This document shows, piece by piece, positions 34,872 through 45,377 of a DNA stretch of 64,000 nucleotides. Position 1 is the first letter of the stretch, and each line of letters opens with the position of its first letter. Both the position numbers and the translations under genes were made by a program. Source of the stretch: Actinomycetota bacterium (GTDB taxonomy: Bacteria > Actinomycetota > Actinomycetes > Nanopelagicales > Nanopelagicaceae); assembly GCA_009699575.1 (NCBI GenBank), contig WLNY01000005.1, positions 23,280 through 87,279 on the forward strand, given 5' to 3'. The notes under the pieces were generated by a model. That model ran no database searches. It worked only from the letters and a program-made list of their open reading frames with translations, and had not been told where the DNA came from.

Positions 34872-35654
34872 ATGTCGACCTCCTTCGGTGGTCGCATGCC
34901 GCTCTTCGACCATATCCGCGAATTTCGTCGTCGGATAGTTCGTGCATCTATTGCGATTCTTCTTGCATCCATAGCTGGGTGGTTTTTTTACAACACAATA
35001 ATTACTACTTTAGCCCTGCCTGTTTGCGACCTAGCTCTCGCTCAATCAACTGGAGCGACTCATTGTGGGTCTCTTTATATTAACGGAGTTCTTGGTCCAC
35101 TTAATCTACAAATAAAAGTATCTCTAATCATTGGGGTAATAGTGTCGGCTCCACTGTGGCTCTACCAGCTATGGGCTTTTATCGCGCCTGCTTTACACCG
35201 TAAGGAGAAGCTTAGGTCAGTTCTTTTCCTAGCTGTGGCAACGCCGTTCTTTGCAATTGGCGCAACCCTTGGTTACAAAATATTGCCAGTGGCGATAAAG
35301 GTTCTTTTCGGTTTCACACCTTCAGCACTTTCTAACCTTGTTAAATTTGATGATTACTTGGATTTCGTATTGCGAATTATCCTTCTTTTTGGTTTGGCAT
35401 TTGAGTTACCCGTATTTCTGCTCTCGCTTAACCTCATTGGATTCCTCCGAGGAACTTCGATTCTCAAACCTTGGCGTGCATGGGTTTTCTCAATTGTGCT
35501 TTTCACGGCCGCTTTTACACCGACTGCTGATCCAATAACAATGGCAGTATTAGCGGTTCCTCTAATCATCTTGTATTTTGCCGCAGGAGTCATAGCTCTT
35601 TTTAACGATAAGCGCAGAGATAAACGTGCGCTTCTATTAGAAGACTCCCAGTAA
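34872..35654 (+). CDS. tatC: Twin-arginine translocase subunit TatC
   Basis: A 260-residue membrane protein with six hydrophobic segments. The N-terminal RMPLFDHIREFRRR is the cytosolic signal-peptide recognition region; the RRxxx and later FALE-like (FGLAFELPVFL) segments are family hallmarks. It recognises twin-arginine signals together with TatB/TatA. The stop is immediately followed by the lipid kinase ATG. Confidence 0.95.
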   Translation: MSTSFGGRMPLFDHIREFRRRIVRASIAILLASIAGWFFYNTIITTLALPVCDLALAQSTGATHCGSLYINGVLGPLNLQIKVSLIIGVIVSAPLWLYQLWAFIAPALHRKEKLRSVLFLAVATPFFAIGATLGYKILPVAIKVLFGFTPSALSNLVKFDDYLDFVLRIILLFGLAFELPVFLLSLNLIGFLRGTSILKPWRAWVFSIVLFTAAFTPTADPITMAVLAVPLIILYFAAGVIALFNDKRRDKRALLLEDSQ

Positions 35655-36524
35655 ATGTGGGGGATTGCTATCAATCCAATGTCTGGCCAAGGAAAAGGCT
35701 CCACGATAGGAAAGGCGGTAGCGGGATACTTCACTAAACATGACCTCGAATATCAGATTATTTCCTCGTCGTCATCGGCTAAATTTAGAGAGTCGTTGAA
35801 TATATTTGTTGAAAAATATCCACAAGCCCTTGGTGTCCTTTCAGTAGGTGGCGATGGGCTCGCACATATGGTTTTACAAGCTGTTGTTCCAAAATCAATC
35901 GCTTTTGGAATTGTTCCGGCAGGAACAGGAAATGATTTCTATAGGGCTCTTGGTTGGAAAGATGAAGAGCTGGAAACATTGTTGGACTCGATTACCACCT
36001 CGCCTGCGACTCGGATTGATCTGGGACAAGTGGATAGCGAATGGTTTGGCGCAATACTTTCCTGTGGATTCGATGCCGTCGTAAACGAACGGGCGAACTC
36101 TCTCAGTTGGCCAAAGGGCCCTTCACGATACAATGTATCTATCGCACTCGAACTTCCACGGTTTACTCCTGAACATTTTGAAATAACACTCGATGATCAA
36201 ATTATTTCAACACAGGCAATGCTAATAGCAGTTGGAAATGGTTCATCGTATGGGGGAGGAATGAAAGTGTGCCCCAATGCCTATATGCATGATGGTCTAT
36301 TTGATGTGATGATTCTCAAACCAGTTTCTAAATTGGAATTTTTAAGAGTTTTCCCTCGAGTGTATGCAGGTTCACATATTCATCATCCTCAAGTAGACAT
36401 CTACCGCAGCAAACGAGTGCGTATCGAAGCGCAAGCTGTGGCTTACGCTGATGGTGAAAGAATTGGACAACTGCCGGTTGACGCGCACTGTGTTCCAGAA
36501 GCGGGATTAACATGGACAAGGTGA
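35655..36524 (+). CDS. Diacylglycerol/lipid kinase family protein
   Basis: A 289-residue DagK/YegS-type kinase. AINPMSGQGKG is the nucleotide loop, LSVGGDGLAHMVLQA (GGDG near 63) and IVPAGTGNDFYRALG are diagnostic, and YADGE lies near the C-terminus. It phosphorylates diacylglycerol or a similar lipid at the membrane. It starts directly after tatC and overlaps helY by 13 nt, so it is embedded in the tat-helY operon. Confidence 0.9.
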   Translation: MWGIAINPMSGQGKGSTIGKAVAGYFTKHDLEYQIISSSSSAKFRESLNIFVEKYPQALGVLSVGGDGLAHMVLQAVVPKSIAFGIVPAGTGNDFYRALGWKDEELETLLDSITTSPATRIDLGQVDSEWFGAILSCGFDAVVNERANSLSWPKGPSRYNVSIALELPRFTPEHFEITLDDQIISTQAMLIAVGNGSSYGGGMKVCPNAYMHDGLFDVMILKPVSKLEFLRVFPRVYAGSHIHHPQVDIYRSKRVRIEAQAVAYADGERIGQLPVDAHCVPEAGLTWTR

Positions 36525-38896
36525 TGTCGCCTGCCGAGAGATTTGCAGCCTCAAAAAAGCGCGGGTCAAGTCCGATTACAGATCAATTCATCTCCACCTT
36601 TAATTTTGCTTTCGATGAGTTTCAAATTGATGCTTGTCAGGCCGTCGAGAGTGGGCAAGGAGTACTTGTTGCCGCGCCAACAGGTGCGGGCAAGACAGTT
36701 GTTGGCGAATTCGCAGCCTATCTCGCACTTAGTCAAGGTAAAAAATGTTTTTACACTACCCCTATCAAGGCTCTCTCTAATCAAAAATATCAGGAGTTCG
36801 TTGATCGTTTTGGCGTGGCAAAGGTTGGACTTCTCACGGGAGACACAAGCATCAACAGTGAAGCAGATATCTTGGTTATGACAACCGAAGTGCTTCGCAA
36901 TATGTTGTATGCCAGTTCCTCAACTTTAACAAATCTCGGGTCTGTAGTGATGGATGAAGTGCATTATTTGGCTGATAAGTTTCGCGGCGCCGTGTGGGAA
37001 GAAGTCCTTATTCATCTCATGGAGAGTGTCCAAGTTATTTCATTGTCAGCCACAGTTTCTAACGCTGAGGAATTCGGTGAATGGTTAGGTGAGATTCGCG
37101 GCAAGACCGCAGTAATTGTTAGCGAAGTCAGGCCAATTCCTCTGTACCAGCATGTACTTATCGGCAATAGATTAATAGATCTCTTCACGAAGCCGGGTCA
37201 AATCAATCCTGAAATCTTGCGTTTGGAAAACGAAGCAATGCGTAAAGTGAGGACCCGCAATGGTCGCAGAGAACGATGGAGCGAAGATTTCAATCGCCTT
37301 TCCCGAGCAGAGATAATTGAATATCTCAACCGAGAAAACTTGCTGCCTGCGATTACATTCATTTTCTCCCGCATCGGTTGTGATGCAGCAGTAAAACAAT
37401 GTCTTACTGCTGGGCTTAAACTTACTAATACAGAAGAGCGTGCCGAGATTCGTGCAACGGCTGCCAAATACACCCAGAATTTGGCGGAAGAAGATCTTGA
37501 CGTTCTAGGGTATAAAGAATGGCTCGTCGCATTAGAACGCGGGATAGCCGCTCATCACGCGGGCTTGTTGCCAAGTTTTAAAGGCGCAGTTGAAGATCTG
37601 TTCCAGCGCGGATTAGTAAAAGCAGTATTTGCCACAGAGACTCTGGCCTTGGGAATTAATATGCCCGCGCGCACTGTTGTGTTGGAAAAACTTGTCAAAT
37701 GGAATGGGGAAGCCCATGTCGCAATTACCCCGGGAGAATTTACTCAGCTGACCGGGCGAGCTGGTCGACGAGGAATTGATATTGAAGGAAATGCCGTCAT
37801 TCAATGGTCTCCGACAGTTGACTCAGCAACAGCGGCAGGTTTAGCTTCTACTCGAACCTATCCTTTGAGATCATCATTCACACCGACATACAACATGGCC
37901 ATCAATCTAATTTCCCAGTTTGGTCGTGAGAGAGCTCGTCGCTCCCTGGAGTCTTCTTTCGCTCAGTTTCAAGCCGATAGAGCAGTAATTGGACTTGTAA
38001 GGCAGTTACGAAAGAACTCTCAAATGATTGACGAACTCCAAGAAAGTGCGCTCTGTCATTTAGGTGATTTCGCTGGGTATGCGAGTATTCGTCGAGATAT
38101 CAAAGAAATCGAATCACTTCTTTCCAAACGCGGCGGTAAGAAAACTTTCGATAATCGACAGAGGCAACATCTGGAATCCGAACTAGCTGAAATGAGAAAG
38201 ACCTTACGTAATCATCCTTGCCATGCCTGCAATGATCGCGAGGCACATTCTAGGTATGCTGAAAAATCGGATAGATTGGAAAGGGAGAGCGCAGGATTAA
38301 ATAAACGAGTAGAAAACCGCACACATGTCATCGCAAAAACTTTCGACAGAATTTGCAATGTTTTAAGTGAGTTGGGGTACATGGAAGGCGAGAAGCCGCT
38401 ACCTCAGGGGAAGATTCTTGCCAAGATTTATGCGGAGTCAGATTTGCTCTTAACCGAGACAATTCGTAAAGGTATCTTTGATGATTTAAGTGCGAGTGAG
38501 CTGCTTAGCGTTGCTTCAGGAATGATATTCCAAACTCGATCTTCAGAAGTTGTTGCTCCAAAAATCCCGACGCAAAATATTGCTAGTGCACTGGCGCAAG
38601 TGACGGGCATTTGGGTGCGCTTAGAAGAGATTGAGAATGATTTTGGTGTGAAAACACAAAAGGAACCAGATTTCGGTTTCTGTTGGATCTCCTACCGCTG
38701 GTCTACTGGAAATTCACTCCAAGCGGTATTGAAAGGATCAGATCTATCAGTGGGAGACTTTGTGCGTTCAACCAAACAGCTTATTGATTTACTCGGCCAG
38801 ATTGCCACGGCGAGTGAGAGTTTGCGAAAGAAATGCCAAGAGGGTATTTCATCACTTGATAGAGGGGTTGTTTCATACCTTATGGAGGAAGTATGA
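36512..38896 (+). CDS. helY: Ski2-like DEAD/DEAH-box RNA helicase HelY
   Basis: A 794-residue superfamily 2 helicase. Motifs: FDEFQIDA (Q-like), APTGAGKT (about 56), TTPIKALSNQKY (Ia), MDEVHYL (about 149), SLSATVSN (III) and QLTGRAGRRGID (VI, about 413). A long helical C-terminal region follows, as in Mtr4/Ski2 and mycobacterial HelY. It probably acts in RNA processing or decay. Start 36512 matches the MxxxSPAER N-terminus of actinobacterial homologues; ATG 36524, touching the upstream stop, is an alternative. Confidence 0.92.
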   Translation: MDKVMSPAERFAASKKRGSSPITDQFISTFNFAFDEFQIDACQAVESGQGVLVAAPTGAGKTVVGEFAAYLALSQGKKCFYTTPIKALSNQKYQEFVDRFGVAKVGLLTGDTSINSEADILVMTTEVLRNMLYASSSTLTNLGSVVMDEVHYLADKFRGAVWEEVLIHLMESVQVISLSATVSNAEEFGEWLGEIRGKTAVIVSEVRPIPLYQHVLIGNRLIDLFTKPGQINPEILRLENEAMRKVRTRNGRRERWSEDFNRLSRAEIIEYLNRENLLPAITFIFSRIGCDAAVKQCLTAGLKLTNTEERAEIRATAAKYTQNLAEEDLDVLGYKEWLVALERGIAAHHAGLLPSFKGAVEDLFQRGLVKAVFATETLALGINMPARTVVLEKLVKWNGEAHVAITPGEFTQLTGRAGRRGIDIEGNAVIQWSPTVDSATAAGLASTRTYPLRSSFTPTYNMAINLISQFGRERARRSLESSFAQFQADRAVIGLVRQLRKNSQMIDELQESALCHLGDFAGYASIRRDIKEIESLLSKRGGKKTFDNRQRQHLESELAEMRKTLRNHPCHACNDREAHSRYAEKSDRLERESAGLNKRVENRTHVIAKTFDRICNVLSELGYMEGEKPLPQGKILAKIYAESDLLLTETIRKGIFDDLSASELLSVASGMIFQTRSSEVVAPKIPTQNIASALAQVTGIWVRLEEIENDFGVKTQKEPDFGFCWISYRWSTGNSLQAVLKGSDLSVGDFVRSTKQLIDLLGQIATASESLRKKCQEGISSLDRGVVSYLMEEV

Positions 38897-39795
38897 CTTT
38901 AATGCTCCTTGACAGTGCCTCTCTTTGGTATCGCGCCTATTACGGAATGCCTGACACTCTTGTCGCCCCTGATGGTGCGCCAGTAAATGCAATTCGCGGG
39001 TACTTAGACATGACGGCAAGACTCCTTTCGTTATACAAGCCGAACCGACTTGTAGCGTGCATCGAGGGGGACTGGCGGCCTTCTTGGAGGGTGGATATTT
39101 TTCCAGGGTATAAAGCTAATCGAGTCGATGCCACTGATGGCGAAGAGGAGGAACCAGATACCCTCACGCCACAAATTCCTATTCTTCTAGATATCTTGGA
39201 TGCTTTTGGAATCGCTCTAGTAGGAGTTGATGATTATGAAGCCGATGACGTCATGGCAACTTTCGCCGTCAAGGAATCAGGACCTATAAGAATCGTCACT
39301 GGAGATAGAGATCTCTTCCAGTTAGTAGATGATTCTCGCGATGTAAAAGTTGTTTACCTTGCAAAAGGAATTTCCCAACACGATTTGGTAGATGTGAGTT
39401 GGGTGGCTAATAAGTACCAGATTCCCGGTGAACGGTACGCGCTTTTCGCCATGTTTAGGGGAGACCCGTCAGATGGTTTACCTGGCGTCAAAGGAATAGG
39501 CGAAAAAGGCGCGGCTCTCATTGCCAATAGCTTCGCCAATGTCGATGATGCGATGTCTGCAGCACTTGAGTCACATATTTCTTTGCCACCAGCTTTAGCA
39601 AAAAAGATTATTGCTGGCGCAGATTATTTGAAAATAGCACCGACCTTGGTTCATTGTGCCAAAGATGTTGCGCTTCCAAAAATAGACTTACAAGTTCCGG
39701 AAAGACCAAAGAATCTGGATGAAATTTATCAATTTCAAAGCACTTACGCACTGGGAGCTAGTATCGATCGAATGATTGCAGCTCTTGGATGGTAA
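38893..39795 (+). CDS. 5'-3' exonuclease (PolA-N/FEN-like)
   Basis: A 300-residue FEN-type nuclease without a polymerase domain. Metal-binding acidic residues are seen in MLLDSASLWYRAYY, DDYEADDVMAT and VTGDRDLFQLV; DGLPGVKGIGEKGA is the helix-hairpin-helix DNA-binding turn. It is the actinobacterial stand-alone exonuclease found beside helY (as Rv2090), likely used in Okazaki or repair flap removal. The ATG overlaps the helY stop, and the end overlaps lnt by 7 nt. Confidence 0.92.
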   Translation: MTLMLLDSASLWYRAYYGMPDTLVAPDGAPVNAIRGYLDMTARLLSLYKPNRLVACIEGDWRPSWRVDIFPGYKANRVDATDGEEEEPDTLTPQIPILLDILDAFGIALVGVDDYEADDVMATFAVKESGPIRIVTGDRDLFQLVDDSRDVKVVYLAKGISQHDLVDVSWVANKYQIPGERYALFAMFRGDPSDGLPGVKGIGEKGAALIANSFANVDDAMSAALESHISLPPALAKKIIAGADYLKIAPTLVHCAKDVALPKIDLQVPERPKNLDEIYQFQSTYALGASIDRMIAALGW

Positions 39796-41237
39796 GTGCT
39801 TTGCTTGCAATTATTTCTGGCGCAACTCTTTCATGTGCCTTTGCACCAATTGATCAATGGTGGCTCGCTCCAATAGCAATAGCAATTTTTCTATATTCAG
39901 TAACTAAAACACGGCGAAGTTATCTTGTTGCCTTTATTTTTGGATTAACATTTAATTTGCTCACCTTGTCGTGGAGCGGGCGTTATGTAGGAGTAATACC
40001 GTGGGCGATTCTTTCAATCTTGGAATCTCTTTTCTTTATTCCTTTAGGATTTATTTCATGGAAAAGAGAAAGATTTTCGCGCATCTTTCTGTTACCTCCT
40101 GTTTATCTTTTGATGGAGCTCATGCGGACCCACTACCCATTCGGGGGCTTCGGATGGAATCGAATTGCGTTTAGTCAAGCTGATGCGCCCTATGCAGATG
40201 TGGTTAGATTTATTTCAACTTCCGGATTGACTTTGTTGACACTGTATTTTGGAATTGCTGTGTACCTATTGTTTTCCAAACCACATTCATGGGCATTGGT
40301 ATCCATAATAATATTAATAACACTGTGCATCTCTATTCCTAACTCTGCATTAATAGGCAAACCATTCGATGTTCTTGCAATTCAAGGAAATGTTCCACGC
40401 CCTGGACTAAATTTCAACGCTCGTGCGACTGAGGTTTTTAACCTTCACGTACAGCAAACACTGCGCAGCGTGTCACATCAAACACAGTTACCTGATGTGA
40501 TCGTATGGCCCGAAAATGCAGTAGATGTGGATCCATACAGCAATCCCTCCGTTGGATTGACAATCACAAAAATTGTCGACGAATTCCGCACCCCTTTAAT
40601 ATTTGGAGCGGTTCTTCATCACACCGGTGTACTTCAAAATGCATCGATTTTGTGGAATCCAGATCAGGGGAGTGGTTCTATCTACATAAAACGGCATTTG
40701 ACGCCATTTGGTGAATACATGCCACTTCGAACCTTGGCCGAGATAGTCTCCCCTTACGCTAAGGATGTCGCAGATTTCACGCCTTCAAATGAGATTGTTA
40801 CTCATCGAGTCAATGAAGCAGTTATCGGTCCAGTCATCTGTTTTGAATTAATTGACGATGGCGCGGTCAGAACAATGTCAGCTGCTTCTAATTTCCTACT
40901 TGTACAGACAAACAGTGCAACATTTGCCGACACTGCGGAAAGCGAACAACAACTCGATATCACCAGGATTAGAGCCATGGAAAACGACCGCTATGCAGTA
41001 AGTATTTCCACTACGGGCGTCAGTGCCTTTGTTACTAGTTCGGGCCACGTGTACAAGAAAAGCAGTGTCGACATTGCTCAATCACTTCAAGGTACCGTTC
41101 AACTTGCGCCAGTAGACTCGCAAACACCTTCAAATAGAGTGGGCGGCTACTTTCCGTTAATAAATCTAGGCACTAGCTTGGGCCTATATGGGCTTTCGCG
41201 CAGACGTAAAGAGATCCTGACTAGCGCCGATAAGTAA
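39789..41237 (+). CDS. lnt: Apolipoprotein N-acyltransferase
   Basis: A 482-residue enzyme with about six to eight N-terminal membrane segments and a nitrilase-like domain. The catalytic triad is readable: Glu in VIVWPENAVD (about 241), Lys in IKRHLTPFGEYMP (about 301) and Cys in GPVICFELID (about 351). It adds the third acyl chain to lipoproteins, a step known in mycobacteria and streptomycetes. Overlap with the exonuclease suggests the same operon. Confidence 0.92.
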   Translation: MVSALLAIISGATLSCAFAPIDQWWLAPIAIAIFLYSVTKTRRSYLVAFIFGLTFNLLTLSWSGRYVGVIPWAILSILESLFFIPLGFISWKRERFSRIFLLPPVYLLMELMRTHYPFGGFGWNRIAFSQADAPYADVVRFISTSGLTLLTLYFGIAVYLLFSKPHSWALVSIIILITLCISIPNSALIGKPFDVLAIQGNVPRPGLNFNARATEVFNLHVQQTLRSVSHQTQLPDVIVWPENAVDVDPYSNPSVGLTITKIVDEFRTPLIFGAVLHHTGVLQNASILWNPDQGSGSIYIKRHLTPFGEYMPLRTLAEIVSPYAKDVADFTPSNEIVTHRVNEAVIGPVICFELIDDGAVRTMSAASNFLLVQTNSATFADTAESEQQLDITRIRAMENDRYAVSISTTGVSAFVTSSGHVYKKSSVDIAQSLQGTVQLAPVDSQTPSNRVGGYFPLINLGTSLGLYGLSRRRKEILTSADK

Positions 41238-41273
41238 CATTATGTAAAGTAAATAAGAAGAAGCGAACCTCTC

Positions 41274-41306
41274 CCAGTATCTGACTTAAGCGAAGTCAGA
41301 TACTGG
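41274..41306 (-). terminator. Hairpin spanning the gcvP stop, between lnt and gcvP
   Basis: CCAGTATCTGACTT and AAGTCAGATACTGG form a perfect 14-bp stem with loop AAGCG, in the convergent gap. The repeat includes the last codons and stop of gcvP. Neither side has a T tract, so Rho-independent termination is uncertain; mRNA 3'-end protection is an alternative. Confidence 0.5.
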
Positions 41307-44174
41307 TGGGCACGAGCAAACCAGATTGCGATCACCGAAGGCGCCATCTATTCGACCGACAGTCGGCCAATATTTAGAACGCAATCCAATTATCTCGCCC
41401 GGAATCAGACCTTCTAAGGTCTCTGGAAAGGCTCCAACTTCCCTTGGGTACTCTCGTTGCCAATCTGAAGTTACTACATCTGCAATTGTGTGAGGGGCGA
41501 ATGCTAGGGCGCTCTGCTCATGCGAAATGCGACCTTCTTGTACATCCATAATCTCCCCGTGAATCGAAATCATTGCTTGAATGAATCTTTCGATCTCGGC
41601 TATATCTTCACTTTCAGTCGGCTCAACCATTAATGTTCCAGCAACGGGAAAACTCATCGTCGGAGCGTGAAAGCCGTAGTCCATGAGCCGCTTTGCTACA
41701 TCATCGACAGTTACTCCACTTTCTTTCGTTATGTCGCGAAGATCTAAAATACATTCATGTGCAACGCGTCCGTTATTGCCTGTGTAGAGCACTGGGAAAT
41801 ATGGATTTAATCTCTGTGCAATGTAATTAGCTGACAAGATTGCAACCTGAGTTGCGTGCGTGAGTCCTTCGCCACCCATCATTCGAATGTATGCCCAAGA
41901 GATCGGCAAAATACTTGCTGATCCATAGGGTGCGGCGCTTACTGGTCCAGGTCCTGTTGATGGCCCAGCAGTCGAATCATGTGGATGGTTCGGTAAAAAA
42001 GGCGCTAAATGTTCTCGCGAGATCACTGGGCCAACACCTGGTCCCCCACCACCATGTGGAATGCAAAAAGTTTTATGAAGATTCAAATGCGATACGTCTG
42101 CACCAAATTTCCCAGGCTGTGCCAAACCAACGAGTGCATTGAGATTTGCACCATCAACATAAACTTGGCCTCCCGCATCGTGAATAAGTCCACATATCTG
42201 AGTAATTTCCGATTCGAAAACTCCGTGAGTTGACGGATATGTGACCATTAGCGCTGCCAGGTTTATGGAATGTTCAGCAATTTTCGATTTCAAATCATCG
42301 AGGCTTACATTTCCGTGTTCGTCACAAGAAATTACAACAACTTTCATCCCTGCCATTACAGCACTGGCTGCATTGGTCCCGTGAGCACTCGATGGAATGA
42401 GACATATCGTGCGATGAATATCGCCTCGAGAATCATGATAATTTCTTATTGCTAGCAACCCAGCAAACTCTCCTTGACTGCCGGCGTTTGGCTGTAATGA
42501 CACTGCGTCATAGCCAGTGATTGCGAGCAACCAATCAGATAATTCTTGGATTAACTCGCGTGATCCAACGCTTTGCTCCAATGGTGCGAAGGGATGTAAC
42601 GAAGAAAATTCTGGCCAGGTAACGGCTTCCATTTCTGTCGTTGCATTGAGTTTCATTGTGCATGAGCCAAGAGGAATCATTGTTCGATCCAGAGCTAAAT
42701 CGCGATCTGAAAGTGTCCGTATATAGCGCAACATTCCGGTCTCTGAGTGATTCGTGTTAAAAATGGGATGAGTCAAATATGATGAAGTACGAACGAGGGT
42801 TGCGGGAATGGCGGTACTCCCCTGTCGGATTTCCACTGTTTCAATACCAAAAATTTCTGAAAGATCAGCCAAGGTTTTAGCACTTGTTAATTCATCAAAT
42901 GAAAAACCAACGTGCAAAGAGTCAATAGCTCGCAGATTTATTTTTAACTCTGCAGCTTTTTTATGAATAGCATCAGCATCTCGCACCTCAACTACACACG
43001 TGTCAAAAAAATGTGAGTTCTCAATTGTGAAACCAGCACTTTTCAAAGCGGAAGCAAATGAAAATGTTTGGCTGTGTATTCGCGAAGCGATTGTTCTGAG
43101 TCCTACCGGTCCATGCCACATGGCGTAAAACGCGCTCATCACTGCAAGGAGTACTTGGGCAGTGCAAATATTGCTTGTAGCCTTATCGCGACGAATATGT
43201 TGTTCACGTGTTTGAAGAGCTAACCGAAATGCCGGAGACCCATGTGTATCAACGCTTTGACCTATAAGCCGACCAGGTATAGAGCGCTCTAGCCCTTCGC
43301 GGACCGCCATAAATCCAGCGTGCGGCCCTCCAAATCCCATGGGTACTCCGAAACGTTGAGCAGATCCAATTGCAATATCGGCTCCCCACTCCCCTGGTGC
43401 GACAATAAGAGTCAATGCAAGTAAATCTGTCGCTGCAATTAAAAGAGCGCCTTTAGCATGAACAGCATGAGCGAGTTCAGCAAAATCATTTATCTCGCCG
43501 CGTGTGTCAGGGTATTGAACAAGCACTCCAAAAATTTCAGATGAATCAGAAAATTTATCGTTTGCATTAAATTCTTCAATGCGTATATTGAGTGGCTTTG
43601 CTCGGGTATGTATAACGGCTTTCGTTTGTGGATGAACGTTTTGATCTATGAGAAAAATTGCTTCATCCCCACCTTTGAAAACTCTACGAGCAAGAGTCAT
43701 TGCTTCGGCTGCGGCAGTTGCTTCATCGAGCATTGAAGCATTTGCGACAGGCAACCCAGTTAAATCACACACAGTGGTTTGGAAAGCGAAGAGTGCTTCT
43801 AATCGTCCCTGCGAAATCTCTGGCTGATACGGTGTATACGCCGTATACCACGCTGGGTTTTCAAGAACGTTTCGCAAAACTACAGGTGGTGTGATTGTCG
43901 CGTAGTAACCGGTACCTATTAAAGAAGTAAATAAAATATTCTTATCCGCTAATGCACGAAGTGCTCCTATGGTCTCAACTTCGTTCAGGGGTGCAGGTAA
44001 TGCACTTGATAATCTATGACTCATTGCGATATTGCTCGGAAGTACGTCAGCGATAAAGGAATCCATGTCCTGATATCCAAGCTCAAGGAGCAAAGCTTTT
44101 TCTTGCTCACTCGAAGGCCCTATGTGGCGACGTTCAAATGCATCATATGGAAGTTGTGTGCTCTTACCTGACAT
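41286..44174 (-). CDS. gcvP: Glycine dehydrogenase (decarboxylating), P protein
   Basis: A 962-residue fused P protein (both P1 and P2 halves in one chain, normal length). It decarboxylates glycine with PLP and loads the aminomethyl group on GcvH. The PLP lysine lies in [17 protein letters not shown] (about 699). The N-terminal RRHIGPS and the [15 protein letters not shown] segments are highly conserved. Strong ribosome site (AAGGAG, about 8 bases). gcvH lies in the same gene block; gcvT is not in the window. Confidence 0.97.
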   Translation of the reverse strand: MSGKSTQLPYDAFERRHIGPSSEQEKALLLELGYQDMDSFIADVLPSNIAMSHRLSSALPAPLNEVETIGALRALADKNILFTSLIGTGYYATITPPVVLRNVLENPAWYTAYTPYQPEISQGRLEALFAFQTTVCDLTGLPVANASMLDEATAAAEAMTLARRVFKGGDEAIFLIDQNVHPQTKAVIHTRAKPLNIRIEEFNANDKFSDSSEIFGVLVQYPDTRGEINDFAELAHAVHAKGALLIAATDLLALTLIVAPGEWGADIAIGSAQRFGVPMGFGGPHAGFMAVREGLERSIPGRLIGQSVDTHGSPAFRLALQTREQHIRRDKATSNICTAQVLLAVMSAFYAMWHGPVGLRTIASRIHSQTFSFASALKSAGFTIENSHFFDTCVVEVRDADAIHKKAAELKINLRAIDSLHVGFSFDELTSAKTLADLSEIFGIETVEIRQGSTAIPATLVRTSSYLTHPIFNTNHSETGMLRYIRTLSDRDLALDRTMIPLGSCTMKLNATTEMEAVTWPEFSSLHPFAPLEQSVGSRELIQELSDWLLAITGYDAVSLQPNAGSQGEFAGLLAIRNYHDSRGDIHRTICLIPSSAHGTNAASAVMAGMKVVVISCDEHGNVSLDDLKSKIAEHSINLAALMVTYPSTHGVFESEITQICGLIHDAGGQVYVDGANLNALVGLAQPGKFGADVSHLNLHKTFCIPHGGGGPGVGPVISREHLAPFLPNHPHDSTAGPSTGPGPVSAAPYGSASILPISWAYIRMMGGEGLTHATQVAILSANYIAQRLNPYFPVLYTGNNGRVAHECILDLRDITKESGVTVDDVAKRLMDYGFHAPTMSFPVAGTLMVEPTESEDIAEIERFIQAMISIHGEIMDVQEGRISHEQSALAFAPHTIADVVTSDWQREYPREVGAFPETLEGLIPGEIIGLRSKYWPTVGRIDGAFGDRNLVCSCPPVSDFA

Positions 44175-44235
44175 CGCGAGTGCTCCTTAGAAGCGTTAGC
44201 CAGGTGGCAAACGCACAGGAACAGAATATGACTCT

Positions 44236-44736
44236 TTAGGCGCCTTTGCGGTTGCGGCGAAGGGATAATTCGTCGTTACTTTCGCCACCTATCACCGCGC
44301 CATTTAGTTCACCTTGGAGCAGCGAGAGGGAACCTTCAACCTCGTGCCACACCTTGCCTACTGCGATACCGAATACTCCCTGTCCCCCTTGCAAGAGGTC
44401 CACGATTTCATCCGGGCTACCACACTCATAAATTGATGCGCCATCGCTCATTAGCGTGATTCGCTCGAGCTCAGTAACTCCGCGACTTCTCAAATGATTG
44501 ACCGCTGTTCGAATGTTTTGCAAAGAGACTCCAGCGTCAAGTAAACGCTTCACAACTTTAAGAACGAGAATGTCTCTGAAACCATAGAGGCGCTGAGTGC
44601 CTGAACCGCCAGCCGGTCGAATGCTTGGTTCTACTAAACCAGTTCGCGCCCAATAATCGAGTTGCCGATACGTGATTCCTGCGGCAGAACATGCTGTCGC
44701 GCCTCTGTAGCCAATCTGATCGAAATCTACGCTCAC
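44236..44736 (-). CDS. MerR-family regulator (Rv1830/ResR-like)
   Basis: A 166-residue protein: MerR winged HTH at about 8-80 (GYRGATACSAAGITYRQLDYWARTGLVEPS, then LYGFRDILVLKVVKRLLDAGVSL) and a C-terminal part (about 90-165) of the actinobacterial growth-regulator type, without cysteines placed for metal sensing. Position between gcvP and DUF151 matches Rv1830, which affects growth and cell division in mycobacteria. GTG start. Targets here are unknown. Confidence 0.85.
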   Translation of the reverse strand: MSVDFDQIGYRGATACSAAGITYRQLDYWARTGLVEPSIRPAGGSGTQRLYGFRDILVLKVVKRLLDAGVSLQNIRTAVNHLRSRGVTELERITLMSDGASIYECGSPDEIVDLLQGGQGVFGIAVGKVWHEVEGSLSLLQGELNGAVIGGESNDELSLRRNRKGA

Positions 44737-44809
44737 GAAATGCTCAATTCTCTTGGGGAGTGATTAAGGGTACGAGATAGCGAGGGAAAAATACAGGAAC
44801 GACACTCCC

Positions 44810-44837
44810 AAAACCTCTACTTGAGATTGAGAGTTTT
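44810..44837 (-). promoter_or_regulatory. Imperfect palindrome upstream of the resR-like gene
   Basis: AAAAC-CTCT-(10)-GAGAG-TTTT in the 105-base gap between DUF151 and the MerR gene; it also contains the direct repeat TTGAG-A-TTGAG. MerR-type operators are palindromes of about this size, so autoregulation by the adjacent or nearby MerR protein is possible, but nothing here proves it. Confidence 0.25.
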
Positions 44838-44841
44838 AAGC

Positions 44842-45339
44842 CTATCCTGCAAAGTCTTCCGGATTAATTTGCTCCAGAAATTCCCGAAAAGCTTCTAACT
44901 CCTGCGTGCTTTCAGCGCCTTCAATCCCCTGCTCTGGAATCTCAATTCCAACTGAATCAAGGAGCTCGCCATCCGCCAAAATATTGCTGTGAGTTCGCAA
45001 GGCGAGGGCTATCGCATCCGATGGTCTAGCAGAGACTACAAGTGAGGTACCGGTTGCATCGCGCAATTGAAGATTTGCATAGAAAACACCTTCCTCGATT
45101 GCGGTGATTTGAACGGACGTCATAGTCGCATCTAGTGACTCGAGAACGTCTTGCAAAAGATCGTGTGTTAAAGGTCGTGGTGGTGTCACCCCTTGTTGCG
45201 CGAAAGCAATAGCCGTCGCTTCCACCGCGCCCACCCATATGGGAAGGAATCGCACTCCATCAATCTCTTTGAGCAGGACAATTGGCTGATTGGAGGGCAT
45301 TTCTATGCGGACTCCGACAACTTCCATGGCAACCATCAT
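44842..45339 (-). CDS. Bifunctional nuclease family (DUF151) protein
   Basis: A 165-residue BFN/DUF151 protein. Family signs: MEVVGVRIEMPSNQPIVLLKE, RFLPIWVGAVEATAI and SARPSDAIALALR. Plant and Thermotoga relatives have reported nuclease activity, but the actinobacterial role (Rv1829 position) is unproven. Three near in-frame Met codons (45339, 45336, 45327) make the start uncertain by up to four residues. It sits between two MerR genes, 38 nt after ftsR. Confidence 0.88.
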   Translation of the reverse strand: MMVAMEVVGVRIEMPSNQPIVLLKEIDGVRFLPIWVGAVEATAIAFAQQGVTPPRPLTHDLLQDVLESLDATMTSVQITAIEEGVFYANLQLRDATGTSLVVSARPSDAIALALRTHSNILADGELLDSVGIEIPEQGIEGAESTQELEAFREFLEQINPEDFAG

Positions 45340-45377
45340 GCCTTTATAACGCTCTTCACTCTCAAATTATTTCACTC

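Noticed and set aside
34374-34913. 179-aa minus-strand ORF over pafC/tatA
   Set aside because: Overlaps pafC, tatA and the tatC start, all clearly real on the plus strand; no homology signs.
44175-44235. Glycine riboswitch before gcvP
   Set aside because: The 61-base gap holds only a short imperfect hairpin (GCGTT-A-GCC-AGGT-GGC-A-AACGC, 44193-44214) and the ribosome site; no tandem glycine aptamer core.
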